Below, piece by piece: positions 1 to 11,242 of a stretch of 64,000 nt of DNA. Origin of the DNA: Trogon surrucura (lineage: Eukaryota > Chordata > Aves > Trogoniformes > Trogonidae); assembly GCA_020746105.1 (NCBI GenBank), contig CM036618.1, positions 14,863,001 through 14,927,000 on the forward strand. The letters run 5' to 3'. A program made the translations under genes and the position numbers. Positions within the stretch are counted from its first letter, which is position 1. Each line of letters begins with the position of its first letter. The notes below the pieces were generated by a model. The model ran no database searches. It was not told where the DNA came from and was given only the letters and a program-made list of their open reading frames with translations.

Positions 1-1750
1 ATGATGTTGTTTCAATTTCTAAGTTCTTAAAAAATGTATTATTAAAAGACATTATTAGATAAATACAAGGCTTGAATACAAGGCATTATGACATAGCACA
101 TTTTTTAGCTGAAATATGGTCCTCGTGCTATTAGCCATCTCACACACTAATTTGATATATCATTCTACTATTTTTCTAATCAATAACTTCTAAAAAAACC
201 CAATCAGATCTCAAATTATATTTTTGGGTAAACCACTTTGCTCATCAGCTCTATCCACTGTATTTCATAAAAGGAAGTTTAGGGAAATAGCTGCCTCATA
301 TACTGTTGTGTGTAGAACAGGATTTTGGAAGGGACTTCCGTACAGCAGTAAGTAAATGCAAACTTATGTCCTGGCATTCTTCAGATATGTACTCTGGCAG
401 TAAATCAACTCTTCTGACACAACATTTGTGATGACACAGAACACAGATATGTGGCAGTATCAGACAACACTACACTAGAGTTTAACATTTACTCGAAGGA
501 AGAGAGCAGAAGCTGTAAATAAAATATTGTGCTTTAATTTTTATTCCCTAGTTCTATAAGTATCTTTCAAGGAATGTAATTTCTTTTTCTTTTTCTCTTG
601 TATGAGTGTTGCTTCACTTACACTTACTGCTTGAACTGATGGACAGCGTAAGGTTAGCCCTAGACAAGCAGCGTGCCCCTTTAAACACAACTGATCAAGA
701 GTGATGCCTCACACAATGAACTTAGCCACAGGAGAGGAATAACACTAATCTGGCTTCCTCACTGCTCTCAGGTATGTCTCTGATGGGCAAGTGTTTCTCT
801 TTTCTGGGAGCATTCACTAGTGCTATCCTGCAAGAAACCGTCTTGCCAACTGCACTCAATGTGTGTGTCTGAAAAAATCCAGAACAGATTGTGTGGCTTT
901 ACAATCCACTGCCAAATACCTGGCCTGAAGCTAACATATAGGAAATGTGAATAGCCAGTGGTCTCCAAGTCCACATGAGAGAATTACAAAACCCATTGAC
1001 AGAAAAGGTAAAATGACTGCTGGCTTCACAATTGTCTCTGAAATCTTGTTTAAGAGAGTGCCAGCAGGACTAGAAAACTGATGAGGTCTGCAGATGTATT
1101 ACTAATATTGGATTTTCAGAACAAAATTAAGTTGATGTTTCATTGCCATATGATGTTTTAAAATGATGTTTTCCAATGATGTTTGAAAAACTTGATACAA
1201 TAAGTTTTCCCAGTATAACCCCAAAGACATTAAGAATACATTAATTTTCATACCTCATGCTTTTTATATGCATTTTCCTCATTACCTGATACAGTATTGT
1301 GAAGTTCATAGTAAAACATACTAAGGCAAAAGGTATAAAACTTCCAAGAAGAAAAGGTAAATTATCCTCCTAATGGCAGGCAGTTTATTATCTATTTCCA
1401 TCCTGAGGTGTGAAACCACTTATTTCTTACTATAGATCCCATTGAGTATAGTATCAGATGATCACAATCAAACCTATTGAAACAGTCATATAGTATTACT
1501 GTGGTATCTGTGATCAGCTTTATGGTTGAAGAGAATATTACTCTAGGCAGAAGTAACATGAAATGATACTGAAAGGATAGCCAAGGAAAAGAAGTAATTG
1601 CTAAACACAATGGAAAAACTCTATTTGTAACAAATCTGTGTGTAAAATGAAATAATTCGTCAAAACAGGTGTATAGGTATTGTCCAGAGTGACTTCCTAA
1701 TCTGAAGCCCTTCTATTTAAGAAGTTGGCTTCTGTGCTTTAGATTTAGTC
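1..1750. other. AT-rich sequence, no gene seen
   Basis: I see no long open frame, splice-bounded exon, RNA gene or recognisable repeat here. The short open frames have no family motif. The stretch ends where the tip of a minus-strand CR1 begins. Confidence 0.6.
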
Positions 1751-1800
1751 CTATAGAATTGGAGAATTGTTGAGGCTGGACCTTTGGAGACTTTTCTAAA
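1751..1800 (-). mobile_element. CR1 3' tip, detached from its body at 4480-5050
   Basis: Read on the minus strand this is the diverged last ~50 bp of a CR1 3' untranslated region. The words GAATTGTTGAGGCTGGA and CCTTTGGAGA fit the avian CR1 tail and differ from the tail of the copy that starts directly beside it. The missing middle of this element resumes after 4479, so the two pieces are most simply one older CR1 split by the insertion of the copy at 1801-4479. The join is inferred from family knowledge; the piece is short, so the assignment is moderate. Confidence 0.55.
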
Positions 1801-4479
1801 TCAAATCAAAGAATCATGGATTGACTTAGGTTGGAAGGGACTTTAGAGATTATCTAATCCAATCTCTCTGCCATAGGCAGGGATAACCTTAACTAGACCA
1901 GATTGGTCAAGGCCTCATCTAACCCGGCCTTGAGCATCCCCAGGGAGGGGGCATCCACAACTTCTCTAGGCAATCTATTCCAGAGTCTTTCCAGCCTTGT
2001 ACTGAAGAATTTCTCCCTAAGATCCAATCTAAATGTATTCTCCTTTAACTTATATCCATTTTTCCTTGTCCTGTCAGTGGACATTCTTGTAAAAAGTTCC
2101 TCTCCAGCCTTGCTGTAGGTTCCCTTCAGGTACTGGAAAGCAATTATAAGGTGCCCCCAGAGTCTTCTCTCATCCAGGCTGAACAATCTCAGCTCCCGCA
2201 GCCTGTCCTCATAGAAGAGGTGCTCCATCCTCTCGATCATCTTTGTAGCCCTATTCTGAACTCGTTCCAACAGATCCATATCCCTCATATGGTGGTGACA
2301 CCAGAACTGGACGCAGTGTTAGAGGTGGGGTCTCACAAGAGCAGAGTAAAGGGGAAGAATCACCTCTCTTGACCTGCTGGCCACACTCCTCTTGATACAT
2401 CCCAGGATGCAGTTGGCCTCCTGGGCTGCATGAGCACACTGCAGGCTCATGTTGAGCTTCTCATCTATCAACAACCCCAAATCCTTCTCTTCAGGGCTAC
2501 TCTCAACCCACTCTCTGCCCACGTTGTATTCGTGCCTGGGATTAACCCGACCAAGGTGAAGGACCTTGCATTTTGACTTGTTGAAGCTCATGCAGTTTGC
2601 ACTGGCCCATTTCTCAAGCCTATCAAGGTCCCTCTGGATGGCATCTCTTCCCTCAAGTGAGTCCACGGCACCACACAGCTTGGTGTCGTTGGCACACTTG
2701 CTGAGGGTGCACTCGATACCATTGTCCATGTCACTGACAAAGATGTTGAACAGCACTGGACCCAGAACAGACCCCTGAGGAACACCCCTTGTCACTGGTT
2801 TCCATGTGGACATCGAGTCGTTGACCACAACTCTTTGAGTGCGACCTTCCAGTCAGTTCCTTATCCACTGAGTGGTCCATCCATCAAGTCCATGTCTCTC
2901 CATTTTAGAGACAAGGATGTCATGTGGGACAGTGTCAAACGCCTTGCACAAATGCAGGTAAATTACATCAGTCATTATTCTCATGTCAGCCAATGCTATA
3001 GCTTTGTCATAGAAGGCCACCAAATCAGTCAGGCCTGATTTGCCTTTAGCGAAGCCATGTTGGCTGTCACTGATCACCTCGTTATTTTCCATGTGCCTTA
3101 CTACAGCTACCAGGAGGATTTGTTCCATGATTTTTACCTGGCACAGGGATGAGGCTGACCAGTCTGTAGTTCCCCGGGTTTTCTTTACTTCCCTTTTTTA
3201 AAAAAAAAATAGGGGATATGTTTCTGCAGGAACCTCACCAGACTGCCAGGACCTCTCAGATAGGATGGCTAGTGATCTAGCAGCTTCAGCTGCCAGTTAT
3301 TTCAGGACCCATGGATTTATCTCATCAGGTCCCATGGACTTGTGCACCTTCAGGTTCTCTAGGTGTTCCCAAACCTGGTCTCCTCCTACCCTAGTTGGTT
3401 CTTCACTCTCTCAGCCAGCGCCCTCTGTGACTTGGGTGGTGTGGCTCAAGTGGTTACAAGTGAAGACTGAAGAAAAAAGTTGTTTAGTACTTCAGCCTTC
3501 TCCTTGTCCTCAGTAAACAAGTTGCCTGCATTGCTCCAGAGAGGCCCCACATTCTCTCTCATTTTTCTTTTTCCTCTCACATATCTGAAGAATCCCTTTC
3601 TGTTATTTCTAATGTGCCTGGCAAGATTTGACTCTGTCAGGTCCTTAGCTTTCCTAACCTGGTTTCTGATTTCCCTAGTAACTTCCTCAAAATCATCCCA
3701 GGTTACCAGTCATTGCTTCGACACTTTTTGTATTTGCCTTTTTGTATTTGATTTTGGCCGTGAGATCCTTGTTCATGCACATAGGCTTCCTGGCATTTTT
3801 GCCTGATTTCCTCCTTTTCGGGGTGCAGTGCCTTTGAGCTTGGAGGAGATGATCCTTGAAAGTCAACCAGCTTTCCTGGGCTCCCAATCCCCCTGGGGCT
3901 TTGTTGCATGGCATGCTACTTGAAGAGGTGAAAGTCGGCTCTTCTGAAGTCGAGGGTTTCAAGCTTGCTGAGCTTCCCCTTCTTCACTGCCCTTAGGATC
4001 TTAAACTTCACCATCTCATGGTCACTGAAGTCGAGGCTGCCCATGAGTTTAACCACCAGCCCCTCCCTGCTGGTGAAAATGAGATCTAGCATGACAACTC
4101 TCCTCATTGGTTCCTTTATCGCTTGGAGGAGGAAGTTATCATGAATGCATTCCAGGAATCTCCTGGATTGTGTATGCCCTGCTTTGTTGTCTCTCCAACT
4201 GATACTTAAGTGTTTAAGGTCCCCCATGAGGATCAGGGCTTGTGAACGAGCAGCGACTCCAATCTGTCTATGAAGGGCCTTATCTACTTGGTCCCTCTGG
4301 TCAGGTGGTCTGTAGCAGATGCCTACTGTAATGTCTCCTACCCCTCCTTTCACCCTGGACCACAGACATTCAGTCTTTTCATCATCACTTGCCAGATGTA
4401 CCTGCATCCATTCTAGCTGTTCACTGACATAGAGGGCAACACCACCTCCTTGTTTCCCCTGTCTGTCTTTCCTGAAGAG
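1801..4479 (-). mobile_element. CR1 LINE, 5'-truncated, ORF2 endonuclease and RT remnants
   Basis: This ~2.7 kb CR1 runs on the minus strand. Its 3' end lies at about 1801-1900, with GGTTGGAAGGGAC and the GCC/GGC stem near 1870. Going upstream from there, the C-terminal ORF2 tail (2288-1893), the RT palm with [16 protein letters not shown] (2828-2319), the [11 protein letters not shown] and [10 protein letters not shown] blocks (3128-2853) and the endonuclease with GICYRPPDQRDQ and DFSDHEMVKF (4407-3916) follow in CR1 order. The frame is broken many times, so it is inactive and clearly older than the copy at 53003-55394. The 5' end of ORF2 and all of ORF1 are missing. It lies within another minus-strand CR1. 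Confidence 0.95.
1893..4407 (-). pseudogene. CR1 ORF2 remnant (endonuclease-reverse transcriptase)
   Basis: These are remains of the single large LINE protein that nicks target DNA and primes reverse transcription there. The endonuclease part (4407-3916, 163 residues) keeps the C-terminal SDH motif, whose His belongs to the active site of APE-type nucleases, and a GDLKHLSISW stretch where the family usually has GDFNHPDICW. In the RT part the catalytic block reads KCANDTKL where a working CR1 has KFADDTKL, so a catalytic Asp is lost. The frame changes at least four times. It has no host function that I can see. Confidence 0.9.
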
Positions 4480-5050
4480 CTCTAGCTGACCCTGCTCAAA
4501 GCAGGATCAGTCAGAGTGGGTTGCTCAGGACTGTGTGAAGTCAGATTTTTAATATGCTCTAGGAAAGAGATTCCACAATTCCTCTGGGCAACTTATTCCA
4601 GTGTTCGACTATCTTCACAGTAAAAGCTGGGGGCTTTATTTTTATTTTTACTTCTCATATTTAAGTGGAATTTTCTGTATATTTTCTTATTCTCTTTGCC
4701 TCTTGTCCTTTCTCTGGGCACCACTGAGAAGAGTTTGACTCCGTCCTTTTTCCACCCTTCCTTAAGGTATCTGTTCTCCAGGCTAAAAAGTCCCAACTGT
4801 CTCAGACTTTTCTCAGAGGAGAAATGCTCCAGACCCTTAATCATCTTTGTGGCCCTTCACTGGACTCTCTAGTATCTCCATGTCTCTCCTGTGCTGGAAA
4901 GCCTGGAACCAGACACAGCATTGCATATGTGGCATCACCAGTGCAGAGCCTCAACCTGTTGGCACTCCTTTCCCTCATGCAGCCCAAAGGAGGCTCTTGG
5001 CCTCCTTTGCTTCCAAGGTGCATTGCTGACTCATGGTCAACTCTCAGCAG
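4480..5050 (-). mobile_element. CR1 fragment, older subfamily, body of the split copy
   Basis: The minus strand carries the C-terminal ORF2 tail and 3' UTR of a second CR1. The plus strand reads the usual reverse-complement words GCTCAAAGCAGGATCAG (4495 on), TCTGGGCACCACTGAGAAGAG (about 4714) and TCAGAGGAGAAATGCTCCAG (about 4813). Broken coding remains lie at 4844-4593 (KSLRQLGLFSLE). The octamer tail is absent at 4480; a matching tip lies at 1751-1800. At the left edge 17 bp arms (4480-4496 and 4500-4516) form an imperfect inverted repeat with three mismatches. Confidence 0.85.
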
Positions 5051-8000
5051 CTCTCAAAACCAAAACCAGTTAATCGTACAGAAGTGTTTGGAATGAAATA
5101 TCTTCTGACCAAGTGATTTGAATCTGTGTTTCCTTCATCTTTCCTTAGGCAGACATTCTAGTTGTGTACCAAATTAGCAATTATTTAGAGAGTGTCCAGT
5201 GGCTTCATGAGGAGAACTTGAGATTTGTTCTAGAATACTGTGTATCTTGTTAGTCTGTGATCTGGCATTAGAGCGTATTGAGTCATGTAAATCAGGTATT
5301 AGAAAACAAATTTCATAATTTTGAAACAAATCTGTTGACTTGCAATGTCATTAAAAAACACAGTCTCATTTTTTCTCTAATTAGAATAGTCTGGTTTTCA
5401 ATCATTTTTTTTTAAATGAAGATGTTTTCTGAAGGTGTATTTTGATAAAGTGTGTCTCTTTGGAAGCTAAGGAGTTCAGTGAAATTAAGAATTTAACAGT
5501 TACACATGTGCATATAAAGAAGAAATAAGTGGCATAAGTGTTTGCTGAAAACTAAATGTCTAGAGCTTATAGAAATATAAAGGGTCAAAGAGCCACAATG
5601 GGAAAATTCAGTATCCTTTCATTACCTAAAGCTCAGTCACTTTGTAGTTATACATTAAAGCAGAACAAATAAAAAAAAAGAGATTTGTTAAAAATACAGA
5701 TTATGTAAAAAAAACCCACATTTGATTCAATTCTTTATGTTTTAAATTTGCTGCCAGTGATTTCTTCCCTTTTGTTTGAACTGAAATGTGTTTGTATTGA
5801 CTCTGAGAGGAAACTGAGGTGTTCAAGAACAAGCAGGTGTATGTGGGTGATTTATTTCATACTGCCTCTGCTCTTTGGATTTGAAATAAGCTATAACGAA
5901 CTCCTTTCAATTCTGTTGTAAGCTTAGGCCAAGGCTTTGCTGTTCTACAGCTCACTCATCACACATAATGATATGGGGTGATTAAATAATATAGCTTGCT
6001 GCCCATAAGGAACAATAGGGACAATATTCACATTTTGGTTTTGATTCTTAGGCTGAATTTAAATTGTATACAAGGAGAGTTCCTCCTGGTCTGATTCTTA
6101 ATGAGCATAACAGCTTCTGGAATTCATGCCACAGTACTTAAAGGTGGTAAATTTGATTACATTATACATACCTTCCTAGCATGTTCCCTTCCCCTGCTAC
6201 TTATAAATGCTTCTATTTTCCCAGAAAATAATGCTTGTGGTTAGTGCTCTGCAGTAATCCTGTCTTGAGTTCCATCATTATCTTTCAGTGATGTGCTTGC
6301 ATAGCATGTAAAACACAGAAAAATTAAGAGATGTGGTGTTAGAAACTCAAGTTAATAAGTCAAGTTTCATGATCTACAGTGTATGAGGAATTTATCTTTT
6401 TTTTTTTTTTTCCCATTACTACTTGGTTGTACTGTAGGACCTTAAGAACAGAAGAGGAGGAAGGCATTTGCAGTCTTCACAGTGCTAATGCAGGTATCCT
6501 TGGAAGGTGCCCTTCATAAGCAACACTCACAATGAGACTGCCCTGTGAATTCTTGCGCTGCTTTTCTCTTAATTTGCCTATAAAGAAACCGTGTTCTACC
6601 CACAGTGTACAGAGGTTAGGGCAGGTTAGGGATGCCAGGAATCTCACACTTTATACTTACAGGCACTTCTGTCATTGTTAGCCATGCTGACCTTGTAGCC
6701 CCCAGAGATCTGTGTGTAACAAGGTTCCCTGATGCCTCATTTAAGCAGTCATATGCTTTTGACAGCTGAATATGCAACGAGGACCTCAATTTGTCTGATG
6801 CGTTCAGAGAGTTCCAACTTTTGTAGTGCCTGTGAGACCAGCATTTGTTGCTATGGCACTGGACTACAGTTAGTCTTTCTTGCCAGCTCGGTAGTTTCAT
6901 GCCTTGATACATGCATAGCATTGATCTTTACTTGATGAAAAATGCTTTTCTCTCTAGCTTGAATGGGAGATTGTTTCTCTCCTGTGGAGAGTTCTTTTTT
7001 ATTCTTTTTTTTATTCTTTTTTTTTTTTTTTTTTACTTTGCTCTCTAGAAGGAAAACAACATCTTAATATCATCTCTTAAGATATTCTGAGCTCACAAAA
7101 TGGACATTCTTCAGTCCACATTCCTTGAAAGCTGTTTTGCTTCTACTTAGGACTGTTTATGATGCAACTTGTTTTTTGAAAAGAGACAACTGACTAGGGT
7201 TAAATTCTCTGTGTCCTTTTCCATTGTGTCCTTAGCGACTGTCTATCCATATATTAAACTGTAAACCAAGCTGTCTTCCGCAGACCTGCACAGTCAAAAT
7301 CCTCCTGGAAATCTGTTGCTAATTTTTTCTTTCTAGTGATTTCTTGGCTAATTCACACTGGTTTACAGATCTTGACAGTAGTTTTAATCTAGATAGCTTC
7401 TCCCTTAAGAGGAGATACTGAGTCATCCGAGTGGCAGTAGATGTTCCATGTCACTCAAGAGCTAGAAGGGACTTCAGTATTTTGGACTTCCATGTCACTC
7501 ATTAACAAGGGAGTAAGGAGAGACAGGGTGTGACTGAAATCAAAGATGCCCCAGAAGAATGGTGAATTACAAGTAAATTTGTCAAGTTGGTTTTTTTACT
7601 GTATTTACACAAAAGTAGTGTTTTTAAGATACCTGTCTTACAAGGAGGCCCAGAATAATGCTCAAAATAATTCAGGATTTTTTGACCTTACGTTTCTTAA
7701 AGACCTTATATACTATGTAAACTCTTACAGACTCTTTCCACTGCTTCCAGAAGATTGTCTTTATACCAGTACATGTGTAGCCTGTTTGTAGCCTAGTTCA
7801 GGCACAAACAGATGGGCAAGTCTTGAAGGCAGTTGTCAGGGGAACTGTTAAAGACAGTCATGTCAAGAAAACAACCTCAACCAAGAAATATATTTTTATG
7901 TAGGGATGTTTTTTCAGTCATTCTAAACATGCTTATCATATGTCACAATATTTGAAGCTTGCTAAGAGAGTAAAATTCACAGCCATGCCAACAGTCCTGT

Positions 8001-8897
8001 CTGTTTGACTAAGACTGATCTCTGTTTCAGTTTCTGAATGGCATTTTCTTTAGCTGTCAGATAAAGGGTCAAATTTAGGGTGTGTGTCAGCTGCACGAAA
8101 TGTGGTCCTCCAGATTTCTGTACAATGACTGCCTGCATGTTACAGCTGGATGAAGCATGAGATGGAATTTGATCAAAACATTTTATATAAAAAGGGACAC
8201 TACAAAAGACCTATTAAATTTCAAAAGTAGTTGAAGGAGGTTTCGTGGGGACTTGACAGATTAAAAGCTGATGGCACTGCTGTCACAGTCTCCATAGAAA
8301 TCCAGTTTGATCTCATTAACAACAGAGAGTTAGACATTCACAAGAACAGTAAAGAAAACAAACAATTCAGAATGCGATGGAAATTATTTAAATACCAGGG
8401 CTGTTCATAGACAAACCCAGAACAGGAGAAAAAGCTATTATAATCCAAAAGATAAATGAGTTAATGTAACCCAGAGTTTAGCCTTTTTTTGAAGCATTTA
8501 AGAAACAGATTTCTGCAGTAAATTTATATCTACAAGGGAGTTTGTGTCATAATAAATTGTATCAAAATTGTGAGAAATTGCAAGGAGAAAATCCCAGAAG
8601 ACAAGAGGGTTGGATTTAAAATGTTTTCAATTTTTAAAAGATTTTCACTCCTGTCTCTTCAGCTTATGCTCCAAGTGAATGTCTTTTTAACTTCTCTGGG
8701 TGGTATATGTGAGATGGCTTCTTAATAAGCCAAATACTAAAAGACTCCACAAATATTTAGTAAAAGAATACACTCTTTTAAATACCTATGTATGATGTAA
8801 GACTGTAAATGCTAACCACTTAATATGAAACTGTCACTGAATTAGAGAGTAAAACCTCTTAACACCGATGTACTATTAAAAGGCAGGCATTCTTTGT
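5051..8897. other. AT-rich sequence with T tracts, no gene seen
   Basis: There is no gene or clear transposon here. Long T-rich runs lie at 6395-6411 and 6992-7034. Open frames such as 6616-6921 and 7546-7791 show no known motif, signal or splice pattern and look like chance. Confidence 0.6.
6992..7034. repeat. T-rich low-complexity tract
   Basis: T runs are broken by single A or C, ending in an 18 bp T run at 7017-7034. It could be the A-tail of an old minus-strand retrocopy, but no source sequence is visible beside it. Confidence 0.85.
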
Positions 8898-9020
8898 TGT
8901 GGCACTGGACGCGTGGGGGATAATTCCACCTATTGTGCACGCCCTGTCGCACCTGAGGCAATGCTTATATTACACAGAAACATACATATTCACTACATTT
9001 CCTGGAATAATCATACATAG
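8898..9020. repeat. Unclassified repeat-like block, left part (possible LTR)
   Basis: This block is richer in GC and CpG than its surroundings. It begins TGTGGCACTGGACGCGTGGG and has a compact promoter-like look. A CR1 tip follows at 9021, and similar non-unique-looking sequence continues to about 9410. I suspect an avian ERV LTR interrupted by the CR1, but I could not find a closing end or a target duplication, so the class is open. Confidence 0.3.
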
Positions 9021-9115
9021 TCTAGGCATTCCTGCTCTGGCAGGGGGATTGGACTTGATGATCTTTCGAGGTCCCTTCCAATCCCTAACATTCTATGATT
9101 CTATGATTCTATGAT
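9021..9115 (+). mobile_element. CR1 3' tip, about 95 bp
   Basis: It starts CTAGGCATTCCTGC and runs through GGACTTGATGATCTTTCGAG to three ATTCTATG-type octamers at 9091-9115. The CCTGC-TCTG-GCAGG hairpin lies at 9030-9043. Aligned to the copy at 53003-55394, it begins at the CTAG of the ORF2 stop codon, so it holds just the 3' UTR. Few differences from that copy suggest a related, fairly young subfamily. Confidence 0.9.
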
Positions 9116-9410
9116 TTTCAAATTAATTCCGGGAAATCATTATCATAAACTCTGCCTTGTTTTTGCATACTCGTTAGTCTTTTACAGGGTCTCTGGTGGA
9201 CCTCTGAGACCCCTGGTGGTCTTTCCATGGTTGTCTTTTTGGCAAACTCTTGCGTTCCTTTGCCATATATGGGTATCTTTGGGCTCACAGCCTGTGGGTC
9301 TTGGTCAACTGATTATCAACATCTTGCTTGGTTAACTTATATAATTACAGTTCATTGTTTTTAGCTCCCTCATCTTAATGTTCTCTGTTCTTGTTAATCC
9401 TAGTGATTTT
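9116..9410. repeat. Unclassified repeat-like block, right part
   Basis: Sequence after the CR1 tip is denser in GC around 9186-9300 (GGTGGACCTCTGAGACCCC) and may be the other half of the block at 8898-9020. Both sides of the CR1 carry similar words (TTCCTGGAATAATCAT and TTCCGGGAAATCATTAT). The class is not determined. Confidence 0.25.
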
Positions 9411-10904
9411 GTATCAAAACCAACTCTCTAAGTGTATGTTGATGCTTTACATTTTAATTTCATAAGTACTATTTGATGTTTTAGAAATAAATATTACTAA
9501 AGAGTAATTCAAATTTCTGTTTAGGATGTTTTGTATTTGTGTAATATATCTTTCTTTGTTACCCCTTTTCCTATCCTTGAAAACATAGTTGTGATTATTA
9601 GATTTTATCCCATTTAGCATTCCTTAAATGGAATTTTATAGGACAGATTTGAGATACGCAGCTCTAAAGATTATGCCTAGTCTCATTTTGTCACCAAGAA
9701 AAAGAAACTGTTAAATGATAATTCCAGGTAAAAAAGCTTAATGTAGAAATTTGACACTGAAAGCTGAAATAAATATCAAGGTGGCTTTTAGCGTTTTTTT
9801 AATTGTAAATAGTCCTTTCATGGTACTTTAAAATTGTCATGTGAATTTCCAGTATTACCTTATAAAACTATAATATAAGCTTTAAATAACAGCAATAATA
9901 GGCTTTATTCTGCTCATAAAAAGGCATTTCTGATGTTCCTACAGTGAATCATTAAGCTTCTTAACTGATCTTTTTCTTTTCCATGAATATTAAAAAAAAA
10001 AAAAAACGCTTCAGAGCTCTACAGCTCCTAATGCAGTAAGATCATTGCTTCTCATCCTGATTAATCCTGTCTTACTGATGCTTTAACGCTCACCAACCAG
10101 TATGTGTTTAATTAAGGGATAACTTCTTGAATAGGATCTTTTCAGTTATTATATTTTTACTCTAGTCACTGGGTACGTTTTTGTGCAAAGAAAAAATGTG
10201 TGAGAATTATACAGACAGCTCTTCCTTGTGCAACTGGTGGAGAGGTAGGTTTTTCTCGTCATATACCTCTTTACTTCTATGGCTCAATTTGTTTGCCTAA
10301 ATAAAGGTGTGTAGTGTTATCTGGGACCCTTAAGAGTATCTGATACCTCCCATTGGATCTAGTGGCAGTGGCAAAAGACCTAAAAAGGACCCAACAAATG
10401 GACAGCAAAAATACATTAACGTATCTGAAAGTGTAGCAGATCACAGCTTTTAGGAAACCGGACATCAGCCTCCGTGGTTCAGAATGCCAGTATACATTGT
10501 TTCAGGAGTTCTATTTTACAGCTCCTGGGAGGTGTCACGTATATATATACAGATAATGAAGGACAACGTACATGTTTTAATCATGCCCAGAATTCACAGC
10601 AGGATGCTTGGGGAGTGTGCAACCAAGGAATGACCAGGATCTCTGAGGAAAAGTTTGCATGCTCTGAGAATCATGATGGCCTTTGTATAATGTCAAGTCT
10701 GAGTCATTGCTCTCTAACCGTGACACATTATACCTCAACCCACCTGAGTACTTGTGAAATTCTAAGTTAAAAACTTCAATACTTACCTCTGTGGCCATAG
10801 ACCACAAAAGAAAGCATCACCTTACTGGGAACCTGATACTGTTATTGAATGCAGATTCCCATGTGCACATTTGAGCCAAGTAAGAGATCTGATTTAGTTA
10901 TTTG

Positions 10905-10936
10905 TCCATTCATTCATTCATTCATTCATCCATCCA
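10905..10936. repeat. (CATT)n microsatellite
   Basis: Six CATT units are followed by two CATC units, 32 bp in all. It is almost uninterrupted. Confidence 0.95.
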
Positions 10937-11201
10937 GTTTTGTGACCTTCACAGAAACCGTTTCTCTGGTCCCAAGAAATTTTAAAAGATATTTATTAAA
11001 TTTCAATGAAAAATTAGAGAGGGCTGTTCTACAGTCTACCACAGTTCCACAGATCATAACAAGGAGGCATGGGTGTCATGTATGCGTGCAAAGTCTGAAA
11101 GACTAGTGCTGATGATCAGTACTGGTTAAAAGAGTAGAAATTTAATCCTATCTCTTCTACATTATCTGTAGAGGTTAGCCTTTAAAGCAATCTACTTCAT
11201 C

Positions 11202-11242
11202 AGAATCTTTTTGGAAGGAAAAGAATCTTTTTTTGAAGGAAA
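11202..11242. repeat. Tandem duplication, 20 bp unit
   Basis: AGAATCTTTTTGGAAGGAAA is followed directly by a near-identical 21 bp copy that differs in the T run and one base. It looks like a recent slippage duplication. Confidence 0.85.

Noticed and set aside
10474-10770. 98-codon open frame with many Cys and His
   Set aside because: No zinc-finger spacing or other pattern; length is within chance for the window.
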